64,000 nt of DNA, taken from positions 1-64,000 of the forward strand of contig JAEOTR010000053.1 of assembly GCA_016839705.1 (NCBI GenBank), given 5' to 3'. A program made the translations under genes and the position numbers. Below the pieces are notes generated by a model. That model worked only from the letters and a program-made list of their open reading frames with translations. It was not told where the DNA came from and made no database searches. Of this stretch, positions 36,422-44,796 are shown in pieces (positions within the stretch are counted from its first letter, which is position 1; every line of letters starts with the position of its first letter). Origin of the DNA: Promethearchaeota archaeon. Its GTDB lineage: Archaea > Asgardarchaeota > Lokiarchaeia > Sigyniarchaeales > SOKP01.

Positions 36422-36577
36422 TTGTCTAGCGGGGAAAATAAAGAACAAGAAATGGTAACTTGTTGTGTTATGAACTGCCAAAAGGAAATACCAATTGAAA
36501 ACGCTATCAAGATCAAAGATAAATATTTCTGTAAATTATGCGGTGTAGCCTATTATAGAAGTAATCTCAACTTATAA
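36422..36577 (+). CDS. Tiny zinc-binding protein (51 aa)
   Basis: TTG 36422 to TAA 36575-36577 gives 51 residues containing Cys pairs in TCCVMNCQKE and FCKLCGVAYY, a spacing suited to one zinc. ATG 36452 (MVTCCVMNC) is the shorter alternative start. It resembles a zinc-ribbon knuckle but no family is recognised. It lies downstream of the Sm gene on the same strand and is convergent with the HNH gene. Confidence 0.55.
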   Translation: MSSGENKEQEMVTCCVMNCQKEIPIENAIKIKDKYFCKLCGVAYYRSNLNL

Positions 36578-36657
36578 TTCTATAATATTTTTACCTATAT
36601 TTTCTTTAAATGACAATATTCTTCAATAATCATAGGGATTAGTCTTTTGATTATCGA

Positions 36658-37614
36658 TTACTGAAATATCTCTATTATAGAGTCATCCCTAATATAATCT
36701 TTTGCATTGTAGTTTTTAATATTACTTATTATCTTATTGTAATCTGATCTAATTTGGTAGATTAAAGAGTGATGTTTATCCCCAAGAATATCATTAATAC
36801 TTCGATTAAAGGTTTTAGAGTGCATCATAGAATGACAATTTGAATATAAACAAACGCATTTTTCATCTATCAATAAATTTGTTATTTTTTTTATGCTATA
36901 TTTTGATATTTTATCCCATTTTATTACAGTATCCTTTTTAGATGGTAATATATGATGAAATCCTAGTGATGGAAGATTATTCTCTATTGTTATTTCTTGA
37001 CAACCAATACATGTACCACCATATAATTTCTCAACAATGTATCTTTTTTTAATCCATTTCTTAATTATATACTTAGCTTTTGATTTGTAATATTTAACTT
37101 GTCTAATCTTAGTTTTTATAAACCAATTATTATTAAGCGATATATCTATGTTTTTTTCAATTTCCTCTGGGTTATTAAGGAATAAGGATGATTGAAGTAT
37201 TAAGTTTTTAAACTGTTTAAAAATGGTTGATTTTATCATGATATGACAATTCTTACATAAAACTACAACATTATCCTTATGCAATAAATCTAAAGTTTTA
37301 TTATAGTTTCTTCCTCTTAAAGATTTCCATGAACATGACTTAGATTTTGGGTTAAGATGATGAAATTCTAAGGAGGGAAGCTTTTCTATACTAACATTAC
37401 AATTAGAACATTTGCTATTATAATTCTCAATAATAACCCTTAGCTTTTTCTTAAAGTTTTTTATCAGATTTAATATATTTCTACATTGATCACAAATTGA
37501 GCGAAGACGCCCCTGTCGTTTACTAAATTCTCTGTGCATTTTGATTTTATGGCATTTTCCACATTCCTTTCTCTTACCATCATTGAATAATTTCTGACGT
37601 GTGTTTTTTTCCAT
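36658..37614 (-). CDS. Tandem HNH-type nuclease-like protein
   Basis: A 318-aa, very lysine/asparagine-rich protein. An N-terminal zinc module has Cys18, Cys21, Cys41 and Cys44. Two HNH-like units follow. Unit 1: Cys69/Cys72, His85-His86 (LEFHHLNPKSK), Cys120/Cys123-His124. Unit 2: Cys202/Cys205, His220-His221 (LGFHHILPSKK), Cys260-His261. HNH enzymes cut DNA in homing, restriction or repair. The gene is a free-standing single copy beside a tRNA gene and has lower GC than its neighbours by eye, consistent with a mobile or selfish origin. The Asn of the motif is not clearly placed. Confidence 0.7.
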   Translation of the reverse strand: MEKNTRQKLFNDGKRKECGKCHKIKMHREFSKRQGRLRSICDQCRNILNLIKNFKKKLRVIIENYNSKCSNCNVSIEKLPSLEFHHLNPKSKSCSWKSLRGRNYNKTLDLLHKDNVVVLCKNCHIMIKSTIFKQFKNLILQSSLFLNNPEEIEKNIDISLNNNWFIKTKIRQVKYYKSKAKYIIKKWIKKRYIVEKLYGGTCIGCQEITIENNLPSLGFHHILPSKKDTVIKWDKISKYSIKKITNLLIDEKCVCLYSNCHSMMHSKTFNRSINDILGDKHHSLIYQIRSDYNKIISNIKNYNAKDYIRDDSIIEIFQ

Positions 37615-37860
37615 ATTAAATTTATTACCTTTTGAAAATTTTGTTATCTTTATTTTTTGAAAAGTAACACTCTTTAGGATTATGTATATTCAAGTTTGAG
37701 ATTCTAAATCTCAAAAAATTATTTAATTTGTAGAGTATACTGGTTTTTCAACGAAATGATATGAAATAGAAATGAAGAAGAGTTATATTTTACCTAAAAT
37801 TTGCTAAATATATTATTATTAAGGAAATATTCGATTTTCCAAAAAATTTTCAAGAAATAT

Positions 37861-37872
37861 CACTATTTAAGA
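37861..37872 (+). promoter_or_regulatory. TATA-like element for tRNA-Arg
   Basis: CACTATTTAAGA centres about 22-25 bases before the first base of the tRNA, as expected for an archaeal TATA box. A second AT-run (TATATATAATA) directly adjoins the gene and is less well spaced. Confidence 0.4.
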
Positions 37873-37887
37873 ATAATATATATAATA

Positions 37888-37962
37888 AGGCTCGTGGCCT
37901 AGTATGGATAGGGCGGCAGCCTCCTAAGCTGAAGATCGGGGGTTCAATTCCCCCCGAGCCTG
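37888..37962 (+). tRNA. tRNA-Arg (anticodon CCT)
   Basis: A complete cloverleaf. The acceptor AGGCTCG pairs with CGAGCCT over seven bases. The D stem is GCCT/GGGC. The anticodon stem CAGC/GCTG carries loop CTCCTAA, giving CCT. The T arm GGGGG-TTCAATT-CCCCC is perfect. The discriminator is G at 37962 and CCA is not encoded. There is no intron. The lowest pair of the anticodon stem (G-A) is mismatched. It reads AGG codons. The stop of the convergent nucleotidyltransferase gene is four bases away. Confidence 0.95.
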
Positions 37963-37966
37963 TTTA

Positions 37967-38734
37967 TTACTCTTTCAAAGGTTTAAAACTTTTCATCCAG
38001 GGGAAATTATCTCCCCAACTTTCAAACACATGCCCAAATCCTTCTTTTCTAAGAGCTTCCTCAGTAGTTCTTAGAAACCTCTGTTGAACTCTGTAATCAG
38101 CAGTATCTAAAATTTCCATTAGATTAGTCACAATTTCTTCCGCGGGTATAGGAAATTTGGTAAGAGGGAGCGATTTAAGTTCCCATTTGAGATATTTATA
38201 GTATGGTCTTAATCTACCATGATGTATAGCAAAAATTACATTCAGGAACGCTGGTATAGAAAAAGCTGCTTCTAAACGGGCGGCTTCAATATTTCCATTG
38301 CGAATACATTTTAAAGAACGATAAAGATAATTGATATATGCATCTAATGATCCCGCTATGAATTTAGAAAGATGGTTTTCAGGTATCTTTCCCTTTTCAT
38401 TTATTAATTCCTGTATTTTACCGTTTTTATCAATTAAAGCTGTTAAATGAGAGAAACTATATCGATCAAAAGCTTCAGCACTGCCCCAGTGAGCATAATT
38501 CTTAAATTCAGGAAAAGAAAATACAATTAGATCTACGCCGTTGTATTTTCGAAAAGGATATCTTTCTTTATACTCTGAAACTACATTATCTTTTACAATA
38601 ATATATGTATCGTAATCTGAATATTTAGTTTGAAAACCTTTACCTCTTGAGCCTCCTAAAAAAAATCCGATTATATTTGGATCTGTTTTAGCTTCCTCAT
38701 ATATTTTTTCATAGACTTCTGATGGTGTATCCAT
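37967..38734 (-). CDS. Nucleotidyltransferase of the aminoglycoside/NTase family
   Basis: A 255-aa protein with the polymerase-beta-type nucleotidyltransferase signature near residues 27-48: GGSRGKGFQTKYSDYDTYII, i.e. G-G-S followed by the metal pair Asp-x-Asp. A helical C-terminal domain follows (YINYLYRSLKCIRNGNIEAA), as in streptomycin/aminoglycoside nucleotidyltransferase-like proteins. The family adenylylates small molecules, proteins or RNA; the target is unknown. ATG at 38734. It is divergent from the second AOR and its stop lies four bases from the tRNA gene. Confidence 0.75.
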   Translation of the reverse strand: MDTPSEVYEKIYEEAKTDPNIIGFFLGGSRGKGFQTKYSDYDTYIIVKDNVVSEYKERYPFRKYNGVDLIVFSFPEFKNYAHWGSAEAFDRYSFSHLTALIDKNGKIQELINEKGKIPENHLSKFIAGSLDAYINYLYRSLKCIRNGNIEAARLEAAFSIPAFLNVIFAIHHGRLRPYYKYLKWELKSLPLTKFPIPAEEIVTNLMEILDTADYRVQQRFLRTTEEALRKEGFGHVFESWGDNFPWMKSFKPLKE

Positions 38735-38871
38735 TAAATAAACATTTTCTATTTTATTTATTGTTAGTAGACTAGAATTAGAAAAGCTTTATTACCCTTT
38801 TTAAAAATAGAAAATGTATAAATAATAGTCAATCATAAACAAATAATGCTAAAAATATAGAGGTGAAAAAT

Positions 38872-40602
38872 TTGCCAAGAAAAATATTAAGAGTAAATAT
38901 GACTAATCTTGAGGCTAAATTCGAAGATTTACCGCAGGATTTTGCTGCTTTAGGTGGTCGGGGTATGACCTCAACTATTGTTTCAAAAGAAGTACCTCCA
39001 ACCTGTCATCCATTGCGAATTCATAATAAACTAGTAATCGCACCGGGAATTGTAACAGGTACTAGAGCTCCAACATCGGGTCGTCTCTCTTTAGGTGGAA
39101 AGTCTCCATTGACAGGAGGTATTAAAGAGGCTAATGCTGGAACAAGTTTTGCCCAAATGTTAGGAAGAATGCGTATTGGGGCAGTGATAATTGAAGGGAA
39201 ACATGAAGGGGATGATTACTTTACTTTAAAAGTTACTAATGATAATGCTGAATTTCAAGATGCCAATAAATGGGTAGGGAAGGGCTTGTATGATACTTAT
39301 AAAGCACTTTATAAAGAACATGGAGATAAAGTAGGAATTTGTGGTGTTGGGATCTCAGCAGAAGTGCTTGGAGCAATGTCGGGAGTTTGTTTCAATGATC
39401 CCGAAGGTTTACCAAGTAGGTATGCTGGAAGAGGTGGTCTTGGTGCGGTAATGGCATCCAAAGGGTTAAAATTCATAATAGTTGATGAGACTGGTGCTCC
39501 TGGCGTTGAAATAGCGAATAAGGAAATCTTTAGCCAAGGGATTAAAAAACTAAGTAATGCCCTCGGAGAACATCCAGTCACACAACCGAAAGGAGGACTT
39601 AATTCTTATGGTACTAGTGTCTTAGTTAATATTATAAACGAAGCTGGTGGGTTACCGCAAAGAAATTTTTCAAGTGGTCAAGATGAAAGAGCAGAACAAA
39701 TATCTGGTGAGGTTAAAGCAGAAGAGATTAAGAAAAGAGGAGGTGTTCGACCTCATTTCTGTAGCCCCGGTTGTGTTATTCAATGTTCCGAAGTATGGAC
39801 AAAACCAGGAGGTAAAGATCCTGTTGGAGTTTTAGAGTATGAATCAGTATGGGCTTTAGGTGCTAATTGTGGGATTTATGACTTAGATGTTATTGGTGAA
39901 TTAAATCGAGCATGCAATGATTTAGGTTGTGATACAATCGAAGCAGGTGACACAATTGCAGTAGCCATGGAAGGAGGTCTTGCAAAATTTGGAGATGGAA
40001 AAGGAGCCTTAAAATTAATGGATGAAATTCGCAAGAAAACACCTACAGGAAGATTTTTATCTCAAGGGACTGAGATTACAGGTAAAGTATTAGGTGTAAC
40101 AAGAATTCCAACTGTTAAAGGGCAAGGATTACCCGCATATGATCCACGTGCTATTAAGGGAATCGGAGTAACTTACGCAACTACACCAATGGGAGCAGAT
40201 CATACGGCAGGGTATGCAATAACTACGGAAATTATGGGTGTCGGAGGCAAAGTAGATCCAAGGGATCCTAAAAAAGCGGAGATTTCTCGTAATTTACAAA
40301 TAGCTACAGCAGCAGTTGATGCTTCAGGTTATTGTTTATTTGTAGCTTTTGCGGTTTTAGATATACCAGAAGGACTAGTAGGTATTGTAGAGTCATTAAA
40401 CGGTGTATTAGGAGCAAATTTGACTGTTGATGATGTCGGTGTTATTGGAAAACAAATCCTAGATATCGAATTAGACTTTAATAAAAGAGCAGGATTCACA
40501 GCAACTGATGATAGACTTCCAGAATTCTTTATGGAAGAAAAGCTTCCTCCTTTCGATGGAGTTTTTGATGTTACAGATGACGATTTAGATAGTGTGTTTT
40601 AG
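38872..40602 (+). CDS. Aldehyde:ferredoxin oxidoreductase (second copy)
   Basis: A 576-aa AOR-family tungsten enzyme distinct from the one at 23701. The start begins PRKILRVNMTNLEAKFEDL; the pterin domain has GGRGMTSTIVSKE and TSGRLSLGGKSPLTGGIKEA. Iron-sulphur ligands are in FCSPGCVIQCSEVW (C-x3-C-x3-C, instead of the usual C-x2-C-x3-C), and the fourth Cys in DASGYC. TTG 38872 is chosen because GAGGTGA lies five bases before it; GTG 38863 is part of that site. It is followed by two MoaD-like genes, suggesting a pterin-cofactor operon. The substrate is unknown. Confidence 0.93.
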   Translation: MPRKILRVNMTNLEAKFEDLPQDFAALGGRGMTSTIVSKEVPPTCHPLRIHNKLVIAPGIVTGTRAPTSGRLSLGGKSPLTGGIKEANAGTSFAQMLGRMRIGAVIIEGKHEGDDYFTLKVTNDNAEFQDANKWVGKGLYDTYKALYKEHGDKVGICGVGISAEVLGAMSGVCFNDPEGLPSRYAGRGGLGAVMASKGLKFIIVDETGAPGVEIANKEIFSQGIKKLSNALGEHPVTQPKGGLNSYGTSVLVNIINEAGGLPQRNFSSGQDERAEQISGEVKAEEIKKRGGVRPHFCSPGCVIQCSEVWTKPGGKDPVGVLEYESVWALGANCGIYDLDVIGELNRACNDLGCDTIEAGDTIAVAMEGGLAKFGDGKGALKLMDEIRKKTPTGRFLSQGTEITGKVLGVTRIPTVKGQGLPAYDPRAIKGIGVTYATTPMGADHTAGYAITTEIMGVGGKVDPRDPKKAEISRNLQIATAAVDASGYCLFVAFAVLDIPEGLVGIVESLNGVLGANLTVDDVGVIGKQILDIELDFNKRAGFTATDDRLPEFFMEEKLPPFDGVFDVTDDDLDSVF

Positions 40603-40620
40603 TTTTTTAACCCAATAAAA

Positions 40621-40908
40621 ATGCCAATTCGTATAAAACTTTTCGGAGATCTAAGGAAAAAAGTTCAACCAGATATTAAAGGAAGTATGCCATTAAAATT
40701 TGACATTGAAGAAAATAGCATTGACAGAGTTTCTGATATATTGGAAAAATATAACATTGAAGAAAATGAGATTATTCATATCTTTGTGAATGGGAGATAT
40801 TCAGGGCTTACCAAAAAGGTGAAAAATGGAGATATCGTAGCTATTTTTCCAATAAATATGTCTGTTTTATATAAATGGTATTTTAACAGAGAAGAAGATG
40901 AAGAATAA
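40621..40908 (+). CDS. MoaD/ThiS-like ubiquitin-fold protein lacking a GG tail
   Basis: A 95-aa beta-grasp protein (MPIRIKLFGDLRKKVQ, then IIHIFVNGRYSGLTKKVKNG, then DIVAIFPINM) of the MoaD/ThiS group. Members with a C-terminal Gly-Gly carry sulphur for molybdopterin. This one instead runs on to NREEDEE and has no Gly-Gly, so it cannot be adenylylated in the usual way. It starts 18 bases after the AOR stop and overlaps the next MoaD gene by 11 bases. It may be a structural subunit of the AOR complex or a decoy. Confidence 0.8.
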   Translation: MPIRIKLFGDLRKKVQPDIKGSMPLKFDIEENSIDRVSDILEKYNIEENEIIHIFVNGRYSGLTKKVKNGDIVAIFPINMSVLYKWYFNREEDEE

Positions 40909-41143
40909 TAAAATTACTATTACCGTTAAATTTTTTGCAATGTTAAGAGATTATGGTCCAGCGAAGGAGACAATTAGTGTTCCTGTGAATAGCACTATTA
41001 AGTTGTTATTTAAAAAATATCAGATTCCTAAGGAAGCATGGAGAACAATAATACTTGTCAATGGGAGTCCGCATAAAGATCTAGAAACAATTCTTAATCA
41101 TGGGGATATAATATCTATATTCCCACCAATTGGGGGAGGATAA
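40898..41143 (+). CDS. MoaD-like sulphur carrier with C-terminal GG
   Basis: An 81-aa MoaD/ThiS-type beta-grasp protein (KITITVKFFAMLRDYGPAK, ending ISIFPPIGGG). The terminal glycines permit thiocarboxylate formation, so it can donate sulphur to molybdopterin/tungstopterin. The start overlaps the end of the preceding MoaD-like gene by 11 bases, indicating translational coupling. Together with the upstream AOR it suggests local cofactor supply. A ubiquitin-like modifier role (as in SAMPs) is an alternative. Confidence 0.88.
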   Translation: MKNNKITITVKFFAMLRDYGPAKETISVPVNSTIKLLFKKYQIPKEAWRTIILVNGSPHKDLETILNHGDIISIFPPIGGG

Positions 41144-41163
41144 ATCTTCTACAAACGTAAATA

Positions 41164-41187
41164 TCTTTTTTTTATTTTCTTTTTTTA
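41164..41187 (+). terminator. T-rich terminator after the AOR-MoaD operon
   Basis: Nine or so Ts, then a TTTTCTTTTTTT tract, begin about 20 bases after the last stop. A second run of 15 Ts lies at 41218-41232. Both fit archaeal termination signals. Confidence 0.5.
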
Positions 41188-41217
41188 TAATAAATAAGTT
41201 TACCAATTTTTGTGTAA

Positions 41218-41232
41218 TTTTTTTTTTTTTTT
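41218..41232 (+). terminator. 15-T run, backup terminator
   Basis: An uninterrupted run of 15 Ts about 75 bases after the MoaD-like gene and about 200 before the histidine kinase. It probably insulates the two units. Confidence 0.4.
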
Positions 41233-41429
41233 AATAATATTATAGTTGGAATGTGGTATTCAGCAGATTCTAAGCCTAGTTTATGAAAAACTTTTTGGAT
41301 TGTTGTACGTGCGGTGATTACGAACAATAGGAGTGATTTTATAGATTATTAAACGAAATATAAAATAAAGATTGTGATACTACTTATTAAAATAAATTTA
41401 ATTATTAAAAATTTAAAGTGATATTATAT

Positions 41430-44400
41430 ATGACTTTAGTAGAAAAGAAGCTTAGAGAATCTGAAGAAAAATACAGAACTCTGACAGAACAATCTTTCTT
41501 GGGTATTTCGATTTTACAGGATGATATAATTCAATATGTAAATAACCAACTTGTAAATTTATTTGGATATACAGTAGAAGAGATTATGGCATGGGAAAAA
41601 GGGGGTTTTCTTAATATTATATATCCTGAGGATAGAAAATTAGTAGCTGAGCAGGCTAGAAAAAAACAAGCGGGTGAATCAGATATTCTTAATAAATATC
41701 AATTTAGAGGGATAAAGAAAAATGGGGATATTTTATGGTTAGAAGTATTCTCAAAAAGTATTAATTATAGGGGTAGACCCGCAGATTTTGTCACAATTCA
41801 CGATATAACTGATAAAAAAATATCTGAGCAAAAAATTAAAGAATCTGAGGAAAAATACCGTTCTATCTTTGAAAACATGACTGAAGGATTTGCTTATCAT
41901 AAAGTAATTGTAGATGAAAATAACAAACCAATCGATTACAAATATTTAGAAGTCAATCCTGCTTTCGAAAGACTCACAGGCTTAAAAGCAGAGCAAATGA
42001 TTGGGAAAAAAGTGACTGAAATATTACCTGGAACTGAGAATGATCCTGCGGATTGGATTGGTAGATTTGGTAATGTAGGTCTTACGGGAGTCCCTTTAGA
42101 AGTTGAAGATTATTCAGAAGCTATAGATAAATGGTTTAAAGTTTCAGGATATTCTCCTCAAAAAGGATATTTTGCTGTAACTTTTTCAGATATTACTGAA
42201 CAAAAAAAAGCAGAAATAATGATAGCAGAATCCGAGGAGAAATATCGTAATTTATTTAATAATGCTCCCTATGCAATTGTTCTTTTCAATATTGAAGGAA
42301 CCATTCTTGACTGTAATGAAGCTTCTAATTTAATAACAGGGTATTCTAAAGAGGATCTAATTGGTAAAAATTTTAGAGACATTAATTTCTATGTTGATAT
42401 AAACTCTGCTAATATCGAAGTAAGGGAAGATAAAGTTAAAGATGGTGAAATCCCTAAAACTAGAGATGTTTTGCTGCATAAAAAAGATGGAAGTCAGTTT
42501 TGGGCTAGATCAAATATTGAATTTGTCCACCTGAGAGATGAAACTTATGTTCAAGCAATTATCCAAGATGTTTCAGAACAAAAAGAATCTCAAATAAAAT
42601 TAAAAGAATCAGAATCTAAGTTTAGAACTATCTTTGAAGCGATTCCAGATTTATATTTTCTTGTGTCAAGTGACGCAACAATACTAGAGTATAGAGGGAA
42701 AGAACAAGATTTATATCTTAGTCCGGAAGAATTTATGGGGAAAAAAGTAATAAATCTTTTACCACCTAATCTCGGTAAAAATATGGTAGAATTGATCAAA
42801 AAGACTTTAATGACACAGCAATCTCAAAGTCTAGAATATGAATTAGAAATAGATAATAAACCACATTTCTACGAAGCAAGATATTTTTATATGTCTAAAG
42901 ATAAAGTCTCTATTTTTATCCGAGATATTACTGATCGTAAATATATAGAACAACAGATTTCTGATTTAGCAAAGTTTCCCTCAGAAAATCCAAATCCTGT
43001 ATTAAGAGTGAATAAAGAAAAAATTATCTATATTAATAAAGCAGGTCGAGATTTGTTTGATTTAACTGAAGGCAGTAAAATTCCAAATTTCTTAGAAGTA
43101 GTTTTAGTTAGAGTATTTGATGAAAATACAACGAAAATTTTGGAAATTGAGTTTGGTGACAAAAATTATTTGTTTAACATTACACCAATACTGCAAGAAG
43201 GATATGCTAATATATATGGAGGAGATATTACAGAAAGAAAAAAGTCAGAGATTGCTCTTAATTTAGAAAAAAAATTTGCTGATGATATATTAAATTCTTC
43301 AATGGATACTGTATTCGTCTTTAATCCAGAAAATGGGAAAGCAATTAGATGGAACAACGTATTCAAAGAAGTTAGTGGTTATAGCAACGAAGAAATTGCT
43401 TCAATAAAAGCCCCCGATTCATATTATAATGAGGATGACTTAAAACGTGCTTCAGAAGCAATTAAGAATGTTCTAGAAAAAGGAAAATTCAAAGTTGAAA
43501 TATCATTTCAAACTAAAGATGGGAGAAGTATTCCTTACGAGTATAGAGGAACAACACTTAAAAATTCTTCTGGGGATACGCTTATTGTTTCTGTAGGGAG
43601 AGATATTTCTGAAAGGAAGATTGCAGAGGAAAAAATAAAAGATTCCGAACTGAAATTCCGAGATCTCTATGAAGAAGCTCCCATTGCTTATTTCTCAATA
43701 GGGACAGACAAATCAATTTTGAGAGTTAATAACGCCGCAGAAAGACTTCTAGGTTATACGAAAGATGAATTATTGAAAATGAAAATCTTTGATTTATATC
43801 CTGATACAGATTATGGATTAAAATTAGCTAAAGAATTATTTTCACAATTTATAGCTGGGGAATCCATTAAAGATGTAGAACTTCAAATGACACATAAGGA
43901 AGGGAATCCTATTTGGATAAGTTTATCTGTAAAACCTATCTTCGATCTAGAAGGAAATGTTATTGAATCTCGCTCAATGGTTTTAGACATCACAGAACGT
44001 AAAAGGGCTGAGGAAGCTTTAAAATTATCAGAAAGTAATTATAGAGAGGCTTTTGATCGTGCTAATTTTTATAAAGACCTTTTTGGTCATGATATGAATA
44101 ACATTCTTCAAGTGGTTAATTCTTCCGCAGAACTCATTTCTTATCAATTAGGAGATTCTGAAAAATCAAATGACATTGCAAATATTACAGAGATAATAAA
44201 GAAACAAGTAGAGCGTGGATCAAAATTAGTATCAAACGTACGAACTCTCTCAGAACTCGAAGAGAAAAAAATTATTACCCGTAAAGTCCAGATTAAAGAA
44301 TATTTGAATTATTCAATAGAGTTTGTCAAAAAAGCATACGAAGAGAGAAATTTAAGGATTTCAGTTGAAGGAATAGATGATAACTATTTTACCAAGGCGA

Positions 44401-44750
44401 ATGAATTACTTCAAGATGTTTTTGAAAATGTATTAATTAATGGGATAAAATACAATGAAAACTCTGAGATTGACATTTCAATTAAAGCATCAAAGCAAAT
44501 AGTGGATGAGAAGGATTTTATTAAAATTGAATTCATGGATAACGGCATCGGTGTTGTTGATGATAGAAAAGAGGTGATTTTTATGAGTGGAAACAGGGAA
44601 CTTAAGGGATCAAAAGGCATGGGGCTAGGTCTTTCTTTAGTAAGTAAAATACTTCAAATATTCAAGGGTAAAATTTGGGTTGAGGATAAAATCAAAGGAG
44701 ATTATATTAAGGGAAGTAACTTCATTATAATATTACCAGGAGCAAAATAA
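41430..44750 (+). CDS. Multi-PAS soluble sensor histidine kinase
   Basis: An 1106-aa kinase without membrane helices. Counted from GTG 41418, about seven PAS units begin near residues 14 (SEEKYRTLTEQS), 141, 271, 396, 514, 614 and 741, each with a PAC-like end (ITDKK, ITEQK, ISERK). The phosphoacceptor helix is FGHDMNNILQVVNSS near residue 889. The ATPase domain follows with NVLINGIKYNEN, DNGIGV and GSKGMGLGLSLV. No receiver domain or response regulator lies nearby. PAS units may bind haem, flavin or ligands. ATG 41430 is preferred to GTG 41418, as it begins near the first PAS helix. Confidence 0.92.
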   Translation: MTLVEKKLRESEEKYRTLTEQSFLGISILQDDIIQYVNNQLVNLFGYTVEEIMAWEKGGFLNIIYPEDRKLVAEQARKKQAGESDILNKYQFRGIKKNGDILWLEVFSKSINYRGRPADFVTIHDITDKKISEQKIKESEEKYRSIFENMTEGFAYHKVIVDENNKPIDYKYLEVNPAFERLTGLKAEQMIGKKVTEILPGTENDPADWIGRFGNVGLTGVPLEVEDYSEAIDKWFKVSGYSPQKGYFAVTFSDITEQKKAEIMIAESEEKYRNLFNNAPYAIVLFNIEGTILDCNEASNLITGYSKEDLIGKNFRDINFYVDINSANIEVREDKVKDGEIPKTRDVLLHKKDGSQFWARSNIEFVHLRDETYVQAIIQDVSEQKESQIKLKESESKFRTIFEAIPDLYFLVSSDATILEYRGKEQDLYLSPEEFMGKKVINLLPPNLGKNMVELIKKTLMTQQSQSLEYELEIDNKPHFYEARYFYMSKDKVSIFIRDITDRKYIEQQISDLAKFPSENPNPVLRVNKEKIIYINKAGRDLFDLTEGSKIPNFLEVVLVRVFDENTTKILEIEFGDKNYLFNITPILQEGYANIYGGDITERKKSEIALNLEKKFADDILNSSMDTVFVFNPENGKAIRWNNVFKEVSGYSNEEIASIKAPDSYYNEDDLKRASEAIKNVLEKGKFKVEISFQTKDGRSIPYEYRGTTLKNSSGDTLIVSVGRDISERKIAEEKIKDSELKFRDLYEEAPIAYFSIGTDKSILRVNNAAERLLGYTKDELLKMKIFDLYPDTDYGLKLAKELFSQFIAGESIKDVELQMTHKEGNPIWISLSVKPIFDLEGNVIESRSMVLDITERKRAEEALKLSESNYREAFDRANFYKDLFGHDMNNILQVVNSSAELISYQLGDSEKSNDIANITEIIKKQVERGSKLVSNVRTLSELEEKKIITRKVQIKEYLNYSIEFVKKAYEERNLRISVEGIDDNYFTKANELLQDVFENVLINGIKYNENSEIDISIKASKQIVDEKDFIKIEFMDNGIGVVDDRKEVIFMSGNRELKGSKGMGLGLSLVSKILQIFKGKIWVEDKIKGDYIKGSNFIIILPGAK

Positions 44751-44796
44751 TTTATTGATTCTTTACTAATCAAACTTACATCAGTTTGATTACAAA

